Positions 34,101 through 43,460 of a stretch of DNA of 64,000 nucleotides are shown piece by piece. The notes under the pieces are model-generated. The model had not been told where the DNA came from. It did not search any database and was given only the letters and a program-made list of their open reading frames with translations. The stretch's first letter is position 1, and each line of letters begins with the position of its first letter. The position numbers and the translations under genes were made by a program. The DNA comes from Primula veris (lineage: Eukaryota; Streptophyta; Magnoliopsida; Ericales; Primulaceae), in NCBI GenBank assembly GCA_963682055.1, contig OY821740.1, positions 19,678,814 to 19,742,813 of the forward strand, in the 5' to 3' direction.

Positions 34101-34291
34101 CCAAAGAAGCCGAGTTCAACGCGCGGCTTCAAACGCTGACTTGTGTCGGGGCTCATACGACCAATTTTGATGCCCTCATTTCTGAGGAGCGTTTTGATGG
34201 TGATGAGTCTGATGGGTACACAACGACTGATGATGAAGAGATTGAGCTCGGTCAATTACCGTCGTGCTCCTCCTGCAGTAGCTCTTCTTAA
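31109..34291 (+). CDS. Spliced antisense gene of element 2: Transposase_28-like domain plus coiled coils, 5 exons, one internal stop
   Basis: Exons: 31109-31117 (Met-Ile-Thr), 31341-32246, 32337-32858, 32934-33536, 33641-34291. Introns GTAAGT...TATAG, GTATGT...TTTCAG, GTACGT...GTGCAG and GTGGAA...TATAG all join in phase 0 and predict about 896 residues. Exon 2 carries LRLPFTNWVASFFEAV and ALNGYRTLNGIQRLSELSG, like Pfam 'putative gypsy type transposon' (Transposase_28). Exon 3 is acidic; exon 4 has EKEKLVAEKKTLGENYDKLS coiled coil and a Pro-rich end; exon 5 is helical with a Ser/Cys tail. A TAA (31566-31568) replaces CGG of element 1, so this copy is broken unless read through. The gene converges on gag-pol across the minisatellite. 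The exon model rests on two copies, without transcripts; function unknown. Confidence 0.75.
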
Positions 34292-34571
34292 ATGTATCTC
34301 TTTAGTGTCGTTGATCTTCTTGTTGCCTCCGTAATGCGGGCGAGGACTATATATGTGATTTCTTTATTCCTGTTTTGTACCTTTCCATTGCCGTATTGCT
34401 ATTTAATTGATTGGATCGATTTTTCCTTGCCAAATCATTTGTTATTTCGTTATTCCTGTTTTGAAGATGCTTCTTGTTGATATTTTGTTGTTTAGATTGA
34501 TTTTCCTTCATTGTTTTAGCCAATTTATATTGCATCGCCGTCGTAAAGTGGACCTGAATAATTCCTTGCAT

Positions 34572-35165
34572 TGTACCTGCACATAAATTTCATAGTATTC
34601 CTAGGCGTTCCTTCGGTAACACGCCATGTTGGGAATTTCATCGTATTCCTAGGCACTTCGGCCATGTTGGGAATTTCATAGTATCCCTAGACGTTCCTTC
34701 GGTAACACGCCATTTACGGGATTTCATAGTATGCCTAGACGTTCCTTTGGTAACACACCATTTACGGACTTTCATTGTATTCCTAGGCACTTCGGCCATG
34801 CTGGGAATTTCATAGTATCCCTAGACGTTCCTTCGGTAACACGCCATTTACGGGATTTCATAGTATGCCTAGACGTTCCTTTGGTAACACGCCATTTACG
34901 GACTTTCATTGTATTCCTAGGCACTTCGGCCATGCTGGGAATTTCATAGTATCCCTAGACGTTCCTTCGGTAACACGCCATTTACGGGATTTCATAGTAT
35001 GCCTAGACATTCCTTTGGTAACACGCCATTTACGGACTTTCATTGTATTCCTAGGCACTTCGGTCATGCTGGGAATTTCATAGTATCCCTAGACGTTCCT
35101 TCGGTAACACGCCATTTACGGGATTTCATAGTATTTCTAGGCACTTCGGCCATGTTGAGAATCTC
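34572..35165. repeat. Higher-order minisatellite (134-bp period) at the gag-pol / antisense-gene junction, element 2
   Basis: Subunits of 48, 48 and 38 bp (TTTCATAGTATCCCTAGACG, TTTCATAGTATGCCTAGACG and TTTCATTGTATTCCTAGGCA openings) combine into a 134-bp unit repeated about 3.5 times, flanked by single diverged subunits. The shared CCTAGG/ATAC/TTTCA elements show that it derives from the same ancestral unit as the 37-bp array in element 1. It lies between the antisense-gene stop (34291) and the pol stop (35271). Confidence 0.93.
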
Positions 35166-35270
35166 ATGGTATTAGTAGACAGCATAATAATATATTTTAT
35201 TTATTCAAAAGAAGAAAGATAATGCCATTAAGCAAGAAGGGTAAGGTAGCACCTGTATTCGGAGCATTGC

Positions 35271-37007
35271 CTATACATAGTACTTCTTTAAGTTAGCCAC
35301 ATTCCAAGAATTCTTTTCCCCTCGGCTGTTGGCGAACAGGACGCTTTTGATTTTGTAAGAGACTGGACTTGTTCGCTTGACGATTTCGTATGGGCCTTCC
35401 CAGGTAGGGCTCAGTTTGCCATGTATTTCGTTGCGGGTATAGACCGTCACTCGTCGCAACACCAGTTCTCCTATCATGAATTCTTTAGATCCTTTTACTC
35501 TCTTGTCATAGGTTTGCTTTACGCTTTGTTGGTATTTAGCTAAGGTAAGGGCCGCTATCTCTCGTTTCTCGTCTATCATGTCGAGCTCTTCTCTCATTCT
35601 TTGTTCATTATTTCCCTGCTCGACCAACGTTGTTCGGAGCGTAGGTAGCCCGATCTCTGTCGGTATGACTGCCTCAACACCGTATGCTAAGCTAAACGGG
35701 GTTTCCTTCGTGCCCGTCTTGGGTGTAGTTCGGCATGACCATAAAACGTTGAGTAGCCGCTCGGGCCACCTCCCCTTTGCTTGTTCAAGGGTGGTCTTGA
35801 TGCCGTCTAATATGGTTCGGTTTGACACTTCGGCTTGCCCGTTCCCTTGTGGGTATGTCGGCGTCGAATAGAATTTTCGGATACCGAGTTCCTCGTACCA
35901 CAGCTGTAAATTGGCATCTTTGAATTGGGTTCCGTTGTCGGCGACTATAGCGTACGGTATTCCAAACCTAGTTATGATGTATTTCCAAATGAATTGTTTG
36001 ACGTTGCTGGCTTTGATTTCTCGGAGGGGTTTAGCTTCGACCCATTTGGTGAAATAATCAGTCGCAACGATCAGATATTCCACATTCCCAGGTGCTCTTG
36101 GGAGTTTACCGACCAAATCGATTGCCCATTGAGCGAACGGCCATGGTGCTGATACCGGGGTCATCATAGATGAAGGGAGCCGTGGTATCTTGGCGAATCG
36201 TTGGCACTTGTCGCATCGTTGGACGTATGCATCGGCGTCTCGCTTGATATAGGGCCACCAATATCCTTGGGTCACTGCCTTGTTTGCAAGGGATCGCCCT
36301 TTGATGTGTGCTCCGCAAGATCCTTCGTGGATTTCTTCCAAGACCGGCAGTTGTAGCTCGGTCGGGACGCACAGTAGATGTGGTCCCTGGTAACTAGATT
36401 TGTATAGTTTATCGTCCTCGGATAGCCAGAAGCGAGGAGCTTTTCTTGTAATTTTCAGCGCTTTTATCTTGTCGACCGGAAGCGTTCCATTTCGCAGATA
36501 ATGGGTCATGTCCTCCATCCATCCTAGTTCGTACTGTACCGATGTCACCCGGTTTACCCTTTTTATTATGCTCGGGGTCGGCAGTAGTTCCACTGTGATC
36601 GACCGGGTGTCGGTCAATGTTAGTGTCGAGGCTAGGGTGGCCAATGCATCGGCATGTGCATTCTCGGTGCGATTGATTCTTACTAACTCGCACTGTTCGA
36701 ATGTGGCCATCAAGCTTTGGACTTTTTCTTGGTAGAGGATCATTCTATCGTCTTTCGCTTGGTACTCGCCGGTGGCTTGATTGACGATGAGCATGGAGTC
36801 TGAGCTTGCAATTAAGTGGGAGCATCCGAGGGACCGGGCAATAAGCATGCCATTTATCATGGCCTCGTACTCTGCCTCATTGTTGGTAGCTCGGAAGCCC
36901 AGTTTTATGCTTTTCTCGATGATTGCTCCCTCTCTAGACTTTAGGACGATCCCTGCTCCTGATCCGTCCTTGGTGGCTGATCCGTCGACATGTATCTGCC
37001 AGTGTGA
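35271..37007 (-). pseudogene. pol: aRNH and integrase part of pol, element 2 (downstream of the in-frame stop)
   Basis: It is in frame with the gag-pol segment upstream; the first internal ATG is at 36860. Archaeal-type RNase H motifs are HVDGSATKDGSGAG, NNEAEYEAM, SSDSML and HADALA. Integrase: HEGSCGAHIKG and VQRCDKCQRF (zinc finger complete), D,D-E in ATDYFTKW, VADNGTQFK and GNGQAEVSN, and a C-terminal WEGPYEIVKR module. All catalytic residues are present, but translation from the gag start would end at TAA 37008-37010 before reaching them. Confidence 0.92.
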
Positions 37008-40000
37008 TTAGGGAGAGAGTGCCAAAGGCTCGTCATAGCCTTCGGTGAATTCTGCGACGAAATCGGCCAGGACTTGTCCCTTTATGGCATGGCGGGGTGC
37101 GAACTCGATATGAAATTGGGATAGCTCGACCCCCCAGGCGGCAACTCGGCCGCTAATGTCCGTCCGTCGAAGTGACTCTTTAATATGAAACTTGGTATAT
37201 ACCCGGACCTGATGAGCTATGAAATAGTGTGGCAACTTCCTGGTTGCGACGACCAATGCCAGGCACAGCTTTTCCAAGGGTAGATAACGTGTTTCGGCTT
37301 CGACCAGAGTCTTGCTGACGAAGTAAATCGGAAATTGTTCGCGACCTTCTTCTCTTAGGATGACCGCGCTCACAGCTGTAGCGGAGACTGCTAGGTAGCA
37401 TGCCAGAATGTCTCCTCTGTTCGGCCTTACTAGAAGTGGCAATGTCCTCAAGTACTCTTTGAGATTGTTGAATGAAGCTTCACATTCCGGGTCCCAGACG
37501 AATTTTCTATCCTTCTTGAGTGATTCGAAAAATGGCCGTCCCTTATCTGCGGATCGGCTAATGAACCTGCTCAGCGCGGCCATCATTCCCGTGAGCTCTT
37601 GTACCTGTTTCTTATTCTTGGGCGCTGCTAGGTTTCGTAGAGCCGTTATTTGATCGGGATTAGCCTCTATTCCTCGTCGGCTAACCATATGTCCCAAGAA
37701 TTTCCCTTTGCTGATGCCAAATGCACACTTGCTCGCATTGAGTTTTAGTTTGTGCTCGCCCAGCGTTCGGAAAACGTCCCTGATATCTTGAAGGTGGGAT
37801 GTGGCTCTTTCGCTTTTGATGACCATGTCGTCTATGTATACCTCCATCGTCTTCCCTATATGATCTCGACATACTCTTGTTATCATCCTTTGGTAGGTTG
37901 CTCCCGCATTGCGTAGGCCGAACGGCATTACCGTATAGCAATAGTTTCCCAAAGGTGATATAAACGAAGTCTTTTCTTGATCTTCGCGGGCGAGGGGAAT
38001 TTGATGGTATCCTGAGTACGCGTCAAGGAAGGTCATCCGTTCTGCTCCCGCTGTTGCGTCCACCAGTTGATCGATCCTTGGAAGGGGAAAGTGGTCCCTC
38101 GGGCAGGCTTTGTTGAGGTTGGTGAAGTCTATACAGACTCTCTCCTTCCCGTTCTTCTTAGGGACGACGACCGGGTTGGACAACCATTTTGGATAGTAAA
38201 CCTCCCTTATGGCTCCAGCCTCCAATAGCTTTTGTACTTCAGCGATTATAGCTGCTCTGTGCTGTACAGAGACTTTTCTGCTCCTCTGTGCTATTGGCTT
38301 GTACTCGGCGTTCACACTTAGGTGGTGGCATGCTGTATTGGGGTCTAGGCCCGGCATGTCTTTAGGACTCCAGGCGAATTTATCAGTGTTGTTGAGGAGG
38401 AACGTTTCTAACTCCTCGGATTCCCGTTTTGGAAGGTTATCGCCGAGGAGGAAATAGTGCTCCTCGTCCATATCCGGGATATACACCTTCCTAAGTGTCT
38501 CTCCTACTTGTTCTTCGACAACCCTTTCGGCTTTGGATATTTGGCTGATCAGCTTCTTTGTGCTGGTGGGTTGTTCCACAGTGCTTCGTTGTTGTTGGAG
38601 AGTCGCGGTGATGTCCTCGCAGCGTCTTGAATCTTCTTGACATCCTCTGGCTGTCTCGATCGCCCCCCTATCATTCGGGTATTTGACCTTTTGGTGATAG
38701 GTCGAGGGTATGGCCTTCATGGCATGTAACCATGGTCGGCCCAATATTGCGTTGTGCCCGGAGTGGTCGTCGACCACTAAGAACTCCACGGGAACCGACA
38801 TGGACCCTGTTGTGACACTGAGGACGATCTTACCCAAAGGTTTGGTCGTTTCGGAGATGAATCCGATCAATGTGACATCGGTAGGCTGAAGATCTTGCAG
38901 CTTGAGTTCCATCTTGTCGAAGAGCTCCTTGTACATGATATCACAAGAGGCTCCTTGGTCGACAAGTACCCTGCTGACTGTGTCTAGGCCGATTTGAACA
39001 CGGAGGTTAATGGCGTCTCCGTGGGGGTAAATCACCCCTTCTTCGTCAAGATCCGAGAAAGAAATGGGCGGATGTCGTCGTGGAGTGCATTGTCGTTTAG
39101 AGGGCGACGCCTGTGATGTCTTGGCTACTTGGCCAAAGTGGGCCAGCTGCCGTTGTCGTGATCGTTCCCCGCCTGGGCCCTTGGGTCGTGACATATGAAC
39201 GACGTTGATCGTTTTGCCTTGCCGGTTGTCAGATCCCTCGATGGCCAGTTGCTTGCCTTTATTCCCAGCTCCTTTGATGAGCTTGGCTAGGTATCCTGCA
39301 TCGCCCCACTGGTTCATTCTCCATCGTAGGTTACGGCAATGCTCAGTGAGATGGTCGTGATCCTCGTGATATGCGCAGAAGAGCTTGGAATCTCTCTGAC
39401 TGGGGGGAGAGATGATCGGTTGTGGTCGGGAATACCAACTTTCCCTGCATATATCCTTGAGGATATCTTCAGCAGACAGGTTGAAAGTGTATCGCAGCTC
39501 GACCGGTCCGAAAGGGTTTCGGTGTTCCCTCTCTTGGGGCCGAACCTGTTGAAATGGCTTGGGTGGCATCGGGTAGGCGAGCTGGAGCGGTTTATGTTCG
39601 TTGGTCGGTGTTGGGTATGCGATCTGGAGCGGTTTGGGCTCTAGTGCTCGTGGTCGCTCTCCCCTGCTATGGATCTCGGGCTCTTTGCCCTTTCTGGTCG
39701 GTTGGAATGCTTCTCCCTGGTTATTTCTAACTCTTTTGCGACCCACCTGTGCCTCGCGGACCGACTCTCTTCTCGGTAGAGTCCGGTTGAGGAAACGCAA
39801 TTCGTCATTTTTATCGGTGAGGTGGGTACAATAGGCTAGCAGGGAATCAGTGGTTGGGAAGTTTTTGCCTATGAACTTCCTTCTCGCCCAATAGCCATTA
39901 GGGATGGAATTGATAAAGTTTTGGATGGCTATATTATTGGCATATCGCGGAATCTGGTTTGCTACGTCGATAAAACGTATGCAGTAATCGTTGAGCCTTT

Positions 40001-41189
40001 CATTTGGCATCATCGTCATTTTAAGAAGGGTTTCGATACTAACCTTCTTTTTCCGATGAGCAGCGTATCGGGTGGAGTACGCTCTTAGCAGTTCTGCCCA
40101 GTTTCTAATGGAGCCCCGTGGTAAGTTATGATACCATGACGAAGCCTCTTGACCCAAGCTATTTTTGAAAAATTTGCACATCAGTGCATGGTCATCACTC
40201 CACAGTTCCATCTTCGTCTTGTAGTGCCTCAGATGGTCGATAGGGCAACTCTTCCCGTCATAGAGCCTGAATTCGGGGATGACGAATCCCCTAGGATTGC
40301 GGTACCGCGTGATCTGTTCAGCACACGGGGTTTCTTGGCATACATTCCAAGCCTGTTGGAACGCGTCATCCGTGACTTGGTAGGGGGGAGGGTATCCTCC
40401 CTGATGTGGTGGTGGGCCATATCCCTCCCCGATCCTGTATTCGGGATATCTATCGTCCTTCGTGTTTGTGTGGACACGTTCCATATGAGTGTTCGGATGG
40501 ACGATAGTTATTGGGACATTGCCCCCTTGGTGGGGGACTCTTGTATCGGGTCGCCGACCCGCTGCCTCCAGGGCGGCCCTGTAGGCAGAATCTTCCACTT
40601 CATGGCGTGGGTCTTTGTCGGGTCGGATAACTGGCAATACGATGCCGGCCGCTGTCATGGCCGTCATGCATGCCGCCAGCTGAGCTTGTAGCTGGGTGTA
40701 GTTCCTTTCATCGGCTAATGGAACGACATGTTGTACCTCCACTGTGGGTGGTGTAATCATCCTCGGAGAATTAGTCGGCAGTCGGGGCGACTGTCCTAGT
40801 ATATGATCCTCGGGCATACCAAACTGACGGGCCTCGTCCGTTTGTAAACGAGCACCGGAGTTGACCGAGGCCGTAGGCAATGGGACTCTTGAGCTCGGCC
40901 CTGCTTGGGACCCGGTTAAGCGTCTTCGTGCACGCCTTAATACGGGCACGTCTTGTTCGTCCCCCGAGGACGAAAGGTGTTCGTCGACAATCCCTTCGAT
41001 GAAATGTCGGGGTGGTTCGACCGGTTGTTCTTGGTTGACGTAGGAGGTTGTTGGTTGGTTTCCGGATTGGATAGCTTCATATCTGTCGCGGATAGCGAGT
41101 AGATCGTCGAGGTCTTGTTGGCTAATTTGCGTGTTTTGGTTATTGGTCTCTACTATCTCGGGATGGGTTTCCTCTACATTGGTAACCAT
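37008..41189 (-). CDS. gag-pol: gag-protease-RT-RNaseH polyprotein, element 2 (1,393 aa, stops before aRNH)
   Basis: The ATG at 41189 is 80 bp inside the 5' LTR. Approximate residues: Gag core 315-460 (DHLRHYKTKMELW, LGQEASSWYHNL); Cys/His knuckle near 605 (FCAYHEDHDHLTEHC); aspartic protease near 745 with VLVDQGASCDIM and GRPWLHAMKAIPST; RT 985-1160 with FLDAYSGYHQI and YIDDM; Ty3-type RNase H 1230-1370. Gag and pol share one frame, with no frameshift or stop between them. The reading frame ends LALSP then TAA, where element 1 has CAA and reads on into aRNH, so this is a nonsense change at the RNase H/aRNH boundary. The protease has DQG instead of the textbook DTG/DSG; such variants occur in plant gypsy elements. 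Confidence 0.95.
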   Translation of the reverse strand: MVTNVEETHPEIVETNNQNTQISQQDLDDLLAIRDRYEAIQSGNQPTTSYVNQEQPVEPPRHFIEGIVDEHLSSSGDEQDVPVLRRARRRLTGSQAGPSSRVPLPTASVNSGARLQTDEARQFGMPEDHILGQSPRLPTNSPRMITPPTVEVQHVVPLADERNYTQLQAQLAACMTAMTAAGIVLPVIRPDKDPRHEVEDSAYRAALEAAGRRPDTRVPHQGGNVPITIVHPNTHMERVHTNTKDDRYPEYRIGEGYGPPPHQGGYPPPYQVTDDAFQQAWNVCQETPCAEQITRYRNPRGFVIPEFRLYDGKSCPIDHLRHYKTKMELWSDDHALMCKFFKNSLGQEASSWYHNLPRGSIRNWAELLRAYSTRYAAHRKKKVSIETLLKMTMMPNERLNDYCIRFIDVANQIPRYANNIAIQNFINSIPNGYWARRKFIGKNFPTTDSLLAYCTHLTDKNDELRFLNRTLPRRESVREAQVGRKRVRNNQGEAFQPTRKGKEPEIHSRGERPRALEPKPLQIAYPTPTNEHKPLQLAYPMPPKPFQQVRPQEREHRNPFGPVELRYTFNLSAEDILKDICRESWYSRPQPIISPPSQRDSKLFCAYHEDHDHLTEHCRNLRWRMNQWGDAGYLAKLIKGAGNKGKQLAIEGSDNRQGKTINVVHMSRPKGPGGERSRQRQLAHFGQVAKTSQASPSKRQCTPRRHPPISFSDLDEEGVIYPHGDAINLRVQIGLDTVSRVLVDQGASCDIMYKELFDKMELKLQDLQPTDVTLIGFISETTKPLGKIVLSVTTGSMSVPVEFLVVDDHSGHNAILGRPWLHAMKAIPSTYHQKVKYPNDRGAIETARGCQEDSRRCEDITATLQQQRSTVEQPTSTKKLISQISKAERVVEEQVGETLRKVYIPDMDEEHYFLLGDNLPKRESEELETFLLNNTDKFAWSPKDMPGLDPNTACHHLSVNAEYKPIAQRSRKVSVQHRAAIIAEVQKLLEAGAIREVYYPKWLSNPVVVPKKNGKERVCIDFTNLNKACPRDHFPLPRIDQLVDATAGAERMTFLDAYSGYHQIPLAREDQEKTSFISPLGNYCYTVMPFGLRNAGATYQRMITRVCRDHIGKTMEVYIDDMVIKSERATSHLQDIRDVFRTLGEHKLKLNASKCAFGISKGKFLGHMVSRRGIEANPDQITALRNLAAPKNKKQVQELTGMMAALSRFISRSADKGRPFFESLKKDRKFVWDPECEASFNNLKEYLRTLPLLVRPNRGDILACYLAVSATAVSAVILREEGREQFPIYFVSKTLVEAETRYLPLEKLCLALVVATRKLPHYFIAHQVRVYTKFHIKESLRRTDISGRVAAWGVELSQFHIEFAPRHAIKGQVLADFVAEFTEGYDEPLALSP

Positions 41190-41246
41190 TGTCGCTCGTC
41201 TGGCAGAGTATTGGTATTCGAATTCTAAACTAGTTGGGAACTAGAT

Positions 41247-41266
41247 GATTCCCGGAGACGGCGCCA
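41247..41266 (-). promoter_or_regulatory. Primer binding site of element 2 (tRNA-Asp type)
   Basis: Two bases inside the 5' LTR, the minus strand reads TGGCGCCGTCTCCGGGAATC, matching 17 of 20 bases of the complement of the plant tRNA-Asp 3' end as I know it. It fixes the 5' end of the element and the direction of transcription. Confidence 0.85.
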
Positions 41267-41268
41267 TT

Positions 41269-41836
41269 TGATAAAGCCATAACTTTGGTCGGTCGCGTTT
41301 GGCTTTTCAATAATGATATAATGATAAATCAACCGTGAATAAATGATACTTCCTGATCTTTATTATTGCTCGGATTATTGTCCTTGTTCGGACTATTACA
41401 TTTGCTCAGATTAGTATTTCGGTTCTACAATTATGCTCGATATACCTATTTGATCTCTCGTCTTGATCTTTCTCCTCTCTTATTCGGTGCTCGGCTGTCT
41501 TTTCTCGGTTTATTTCTCGAAGTGATACGCTTTGGTTAGTTTCTCTCTTTTCTTAACTTCTCTCTATAATTTTTGGATAGATTTTCTGGTCCTTTTCTAG
41601 GAGGGGTAGTTGGCTATTTATAGGCAACTGCGCCTTCTAGGATATTGACAAATGTCTTCATCCCAGGGATTTTTCAGACAAGGGTCCCCCTTTGATTGGG
41701 CTTGGGCTTTGGGTAGTAGCACCCCAATTCCTATAAAAAGTATGAGATGACCCATTTAAGCGTTGGATACCCATTTATAAAGTGGGTTGATTATGACCCG
41801 AATAAAATATTCGGGTCTGATTTTTATGTTCTATCA
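41269..41836 (-). repeat. 5' LTR of element 2 (568 bp)
   Basis: Identical to 25551-26118. A TATAAATA promoter box lies on the minus strand (complement of 41615-41622). Confidence 0.97.
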
Positions 41837-41841
41837 ATTAT
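41837..41841. repeat. Target-site duplication of element 2, right copy (ATTAT)
   Basis: Matches 25546-25550 exactly. Confidence 0.96.
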
Positions 41842-42169
41842 CTTAGTAAACTATTTTAGTTGAGTAAAAATGATTTTCGTAAGAAAAATAAGTTTCGAGC
41901 ACAACGAGCCAGTAAGTCGAGCATGACCAATCTTGTGTTTATAAATATGCATGCTTGAACATGGTATGCATGCTCATTTTATAAACAAACCATACAAAAA
42001 TATGATTTGAGACTCATTTTTAAATAACTTGAGCCTATCATAGCTACATTCAACACAGTTCCACTCTTTTTACATGAGCCAAATTATTCTTCTTGAATTG
42101 AGACTCGGACTTGAATTCAAAAGCAAAAAACACAAATGAACAAATATCAAAACAAATTATTTCCGGTGA

Positions 42170-43020
42170 CAAATTAATTACAAACAAGGCTATATTGAAT
42201 TGGCCATAGAAGGAATCAAGAACTAAATGGAGTATATTTCCAAATTAATAGTATCAAACTGGATAAACTGAAAACTATAAGTACCATTTATGCAACAACC
42301 AAAACAACGAAATAAGTAGTAGAACACGTATTCTTATTTTCTTGTCATTTATAATTAGCTTCATAATAATATAAAGACAGACTAAATTGAGTTGGCCTAG
42401 AAGAACCAAATTATTGAAGTATTAACAAATTAAAAATACTAAACTCCATAAACTAAAAACTATAGGTACCATTTATGCAACCAAACAAAAAAACGAAATA
42501 AGTACGAGAACATGATTCTACTATTCTTTTCATCTATAATTAGCTACATAATTTTCTAAAATACAAGGCTAAATTGAGTTGACCATAGAAGAGTAAAGAA
42601 CCAAATATAGTACTATTCCCAACTGAAAAGTACCAAACTGGATAAAGTAAAAACTATAGGTACCATTTATGCAGCAAAAAACAACGGCGATTTTTTTTCT
42701 TTTCTTCTCATCTATAATTAGCTTGATAACTTTCTAAAACACAAGACTAAATTGAGTTTACCATAGAAGAACCGAGAACCAAACGGAGCATTCCCAATTT
42801 TAAAATACCAATCTCGAGAAAGTGAAAACCATAGGTACCATTTATGAAATCCAAAACAACGAAATAAGTAGCATTAGAACACGATTTCTCTTACTTCTAA
42901 ACTATAATTAGCTCCATAATTTTCTAAGACCATACAAGAATAAAGAAGCAAATGTAGTAGTATTCTCAACTTAACATGTACTAAAATGGATAAACTAAAA
43001 ACTATAGGTATGAAACAATT
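42170..43020. repeat. Degenerate ~170-195-bp tandem repeat upstream of aconitase
   Basis: Four to five diverged copies share AAAACTATAGGTACCATTTATGCA and TAATTAGCTNCATAATTTTCTAA. The GTACC landmarks fall near 42281, 42466, 42660 and 42835, and a truncated copy ends near 43010. The array lies 0.4-1.3 kb before the aconitase ATG and could influence its promoter, but nothing shows that directly. Confidence 0.8.
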
Positions 43021-43034
43021 AAATTAAAAGAACA

Positions 43035-43235
43035 AGATACTACTCGCTCAATTTCTATTTAATTTTTGCAATTTTGACCGGTCAATAACTTATATCAAAA
43101 TTGTCGAAATAAAATTTTTTAAAAATTGATTACATAGTTTAAATGTTAAATTTTATGATTAGATTTTAAAAAAAAATTATTTTTACGATTTTGATTATAA
43201 GGTTAAAATTACATTAGTTTCGTAGCAGAACAAAA
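43035..43235. mobile_element. Degraded Stowaway-like MITE
   Basis: Internal sequence (TTTTGACCGGTCAATAACTTATATCAAAATTGTCGAAAT and a partial inverted copy ending TTTCGTAGCAGAAC) closely resembles the intact Stowaway at 52611-52840, but the terminal repeats are eroded. Confidence 0.5.
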
Positions 43236-43392
43236 ATAATTTATTTAACAGAAGAAGATGATTCCGATTTCTCCTCGTCTATCTATAATTAGCTAGCTCC
43301 CATACAATTCTAGAAGCCGGCACACATATTTAGGTCACATAAAAGCTCTCCACACGCCTCTATCTCTCTATCTCTAAACCTATAGATACATA

Positions 43393-43400
43393 TATAAATA
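43393..43400 (+). promoter_or_regulatory. Possible aconitase TATA box
   Basis: TATAAATA lies 61 bp before the ATG at 43461, within a TA-rich run, so the match is weak evidence. Confidence 0.35.
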
Positions 43401-43460
43401 TATATATATATTTGGATCCAATCTGTAACTGTTTATATTTGTCTTTATGCGGTGATTGCG

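Larger units (their letters stand above)
25551..41836 (-). mobile_element. Complete Tat-lineage LTR retrotransposon, element 2 (16,286 bp)
   Basis: The limits are set by two 568-bp LTRs that I read as identical base for base and by a perfect ATTAT duplication. In element orientation (minus strand) the order is: 5' LTR 41836-41269, primer site, gag-pro-RT-RNaseH (41189-37008), aRNH-integrase (37007-35271), minisatellite (35165-34572), spliced antisense gene (31109-34291), antisense small genes e, d, c, b, a, and 3' LTR (26118-25551). No base difference between the LTRs means a very recent insertion. Despite this, TAA stops interrupt pol (37008-37010) and the antisense gene (31566-31568). Confidence 0.98.

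Noticed and set aside
38950..38965. DQG protease active site as an inactivating mutation
   Set aside because: To my knowledge DQG variants occur in plant gypsy proteases, and the surrounding motif is intact, so I treat it as a family variant.
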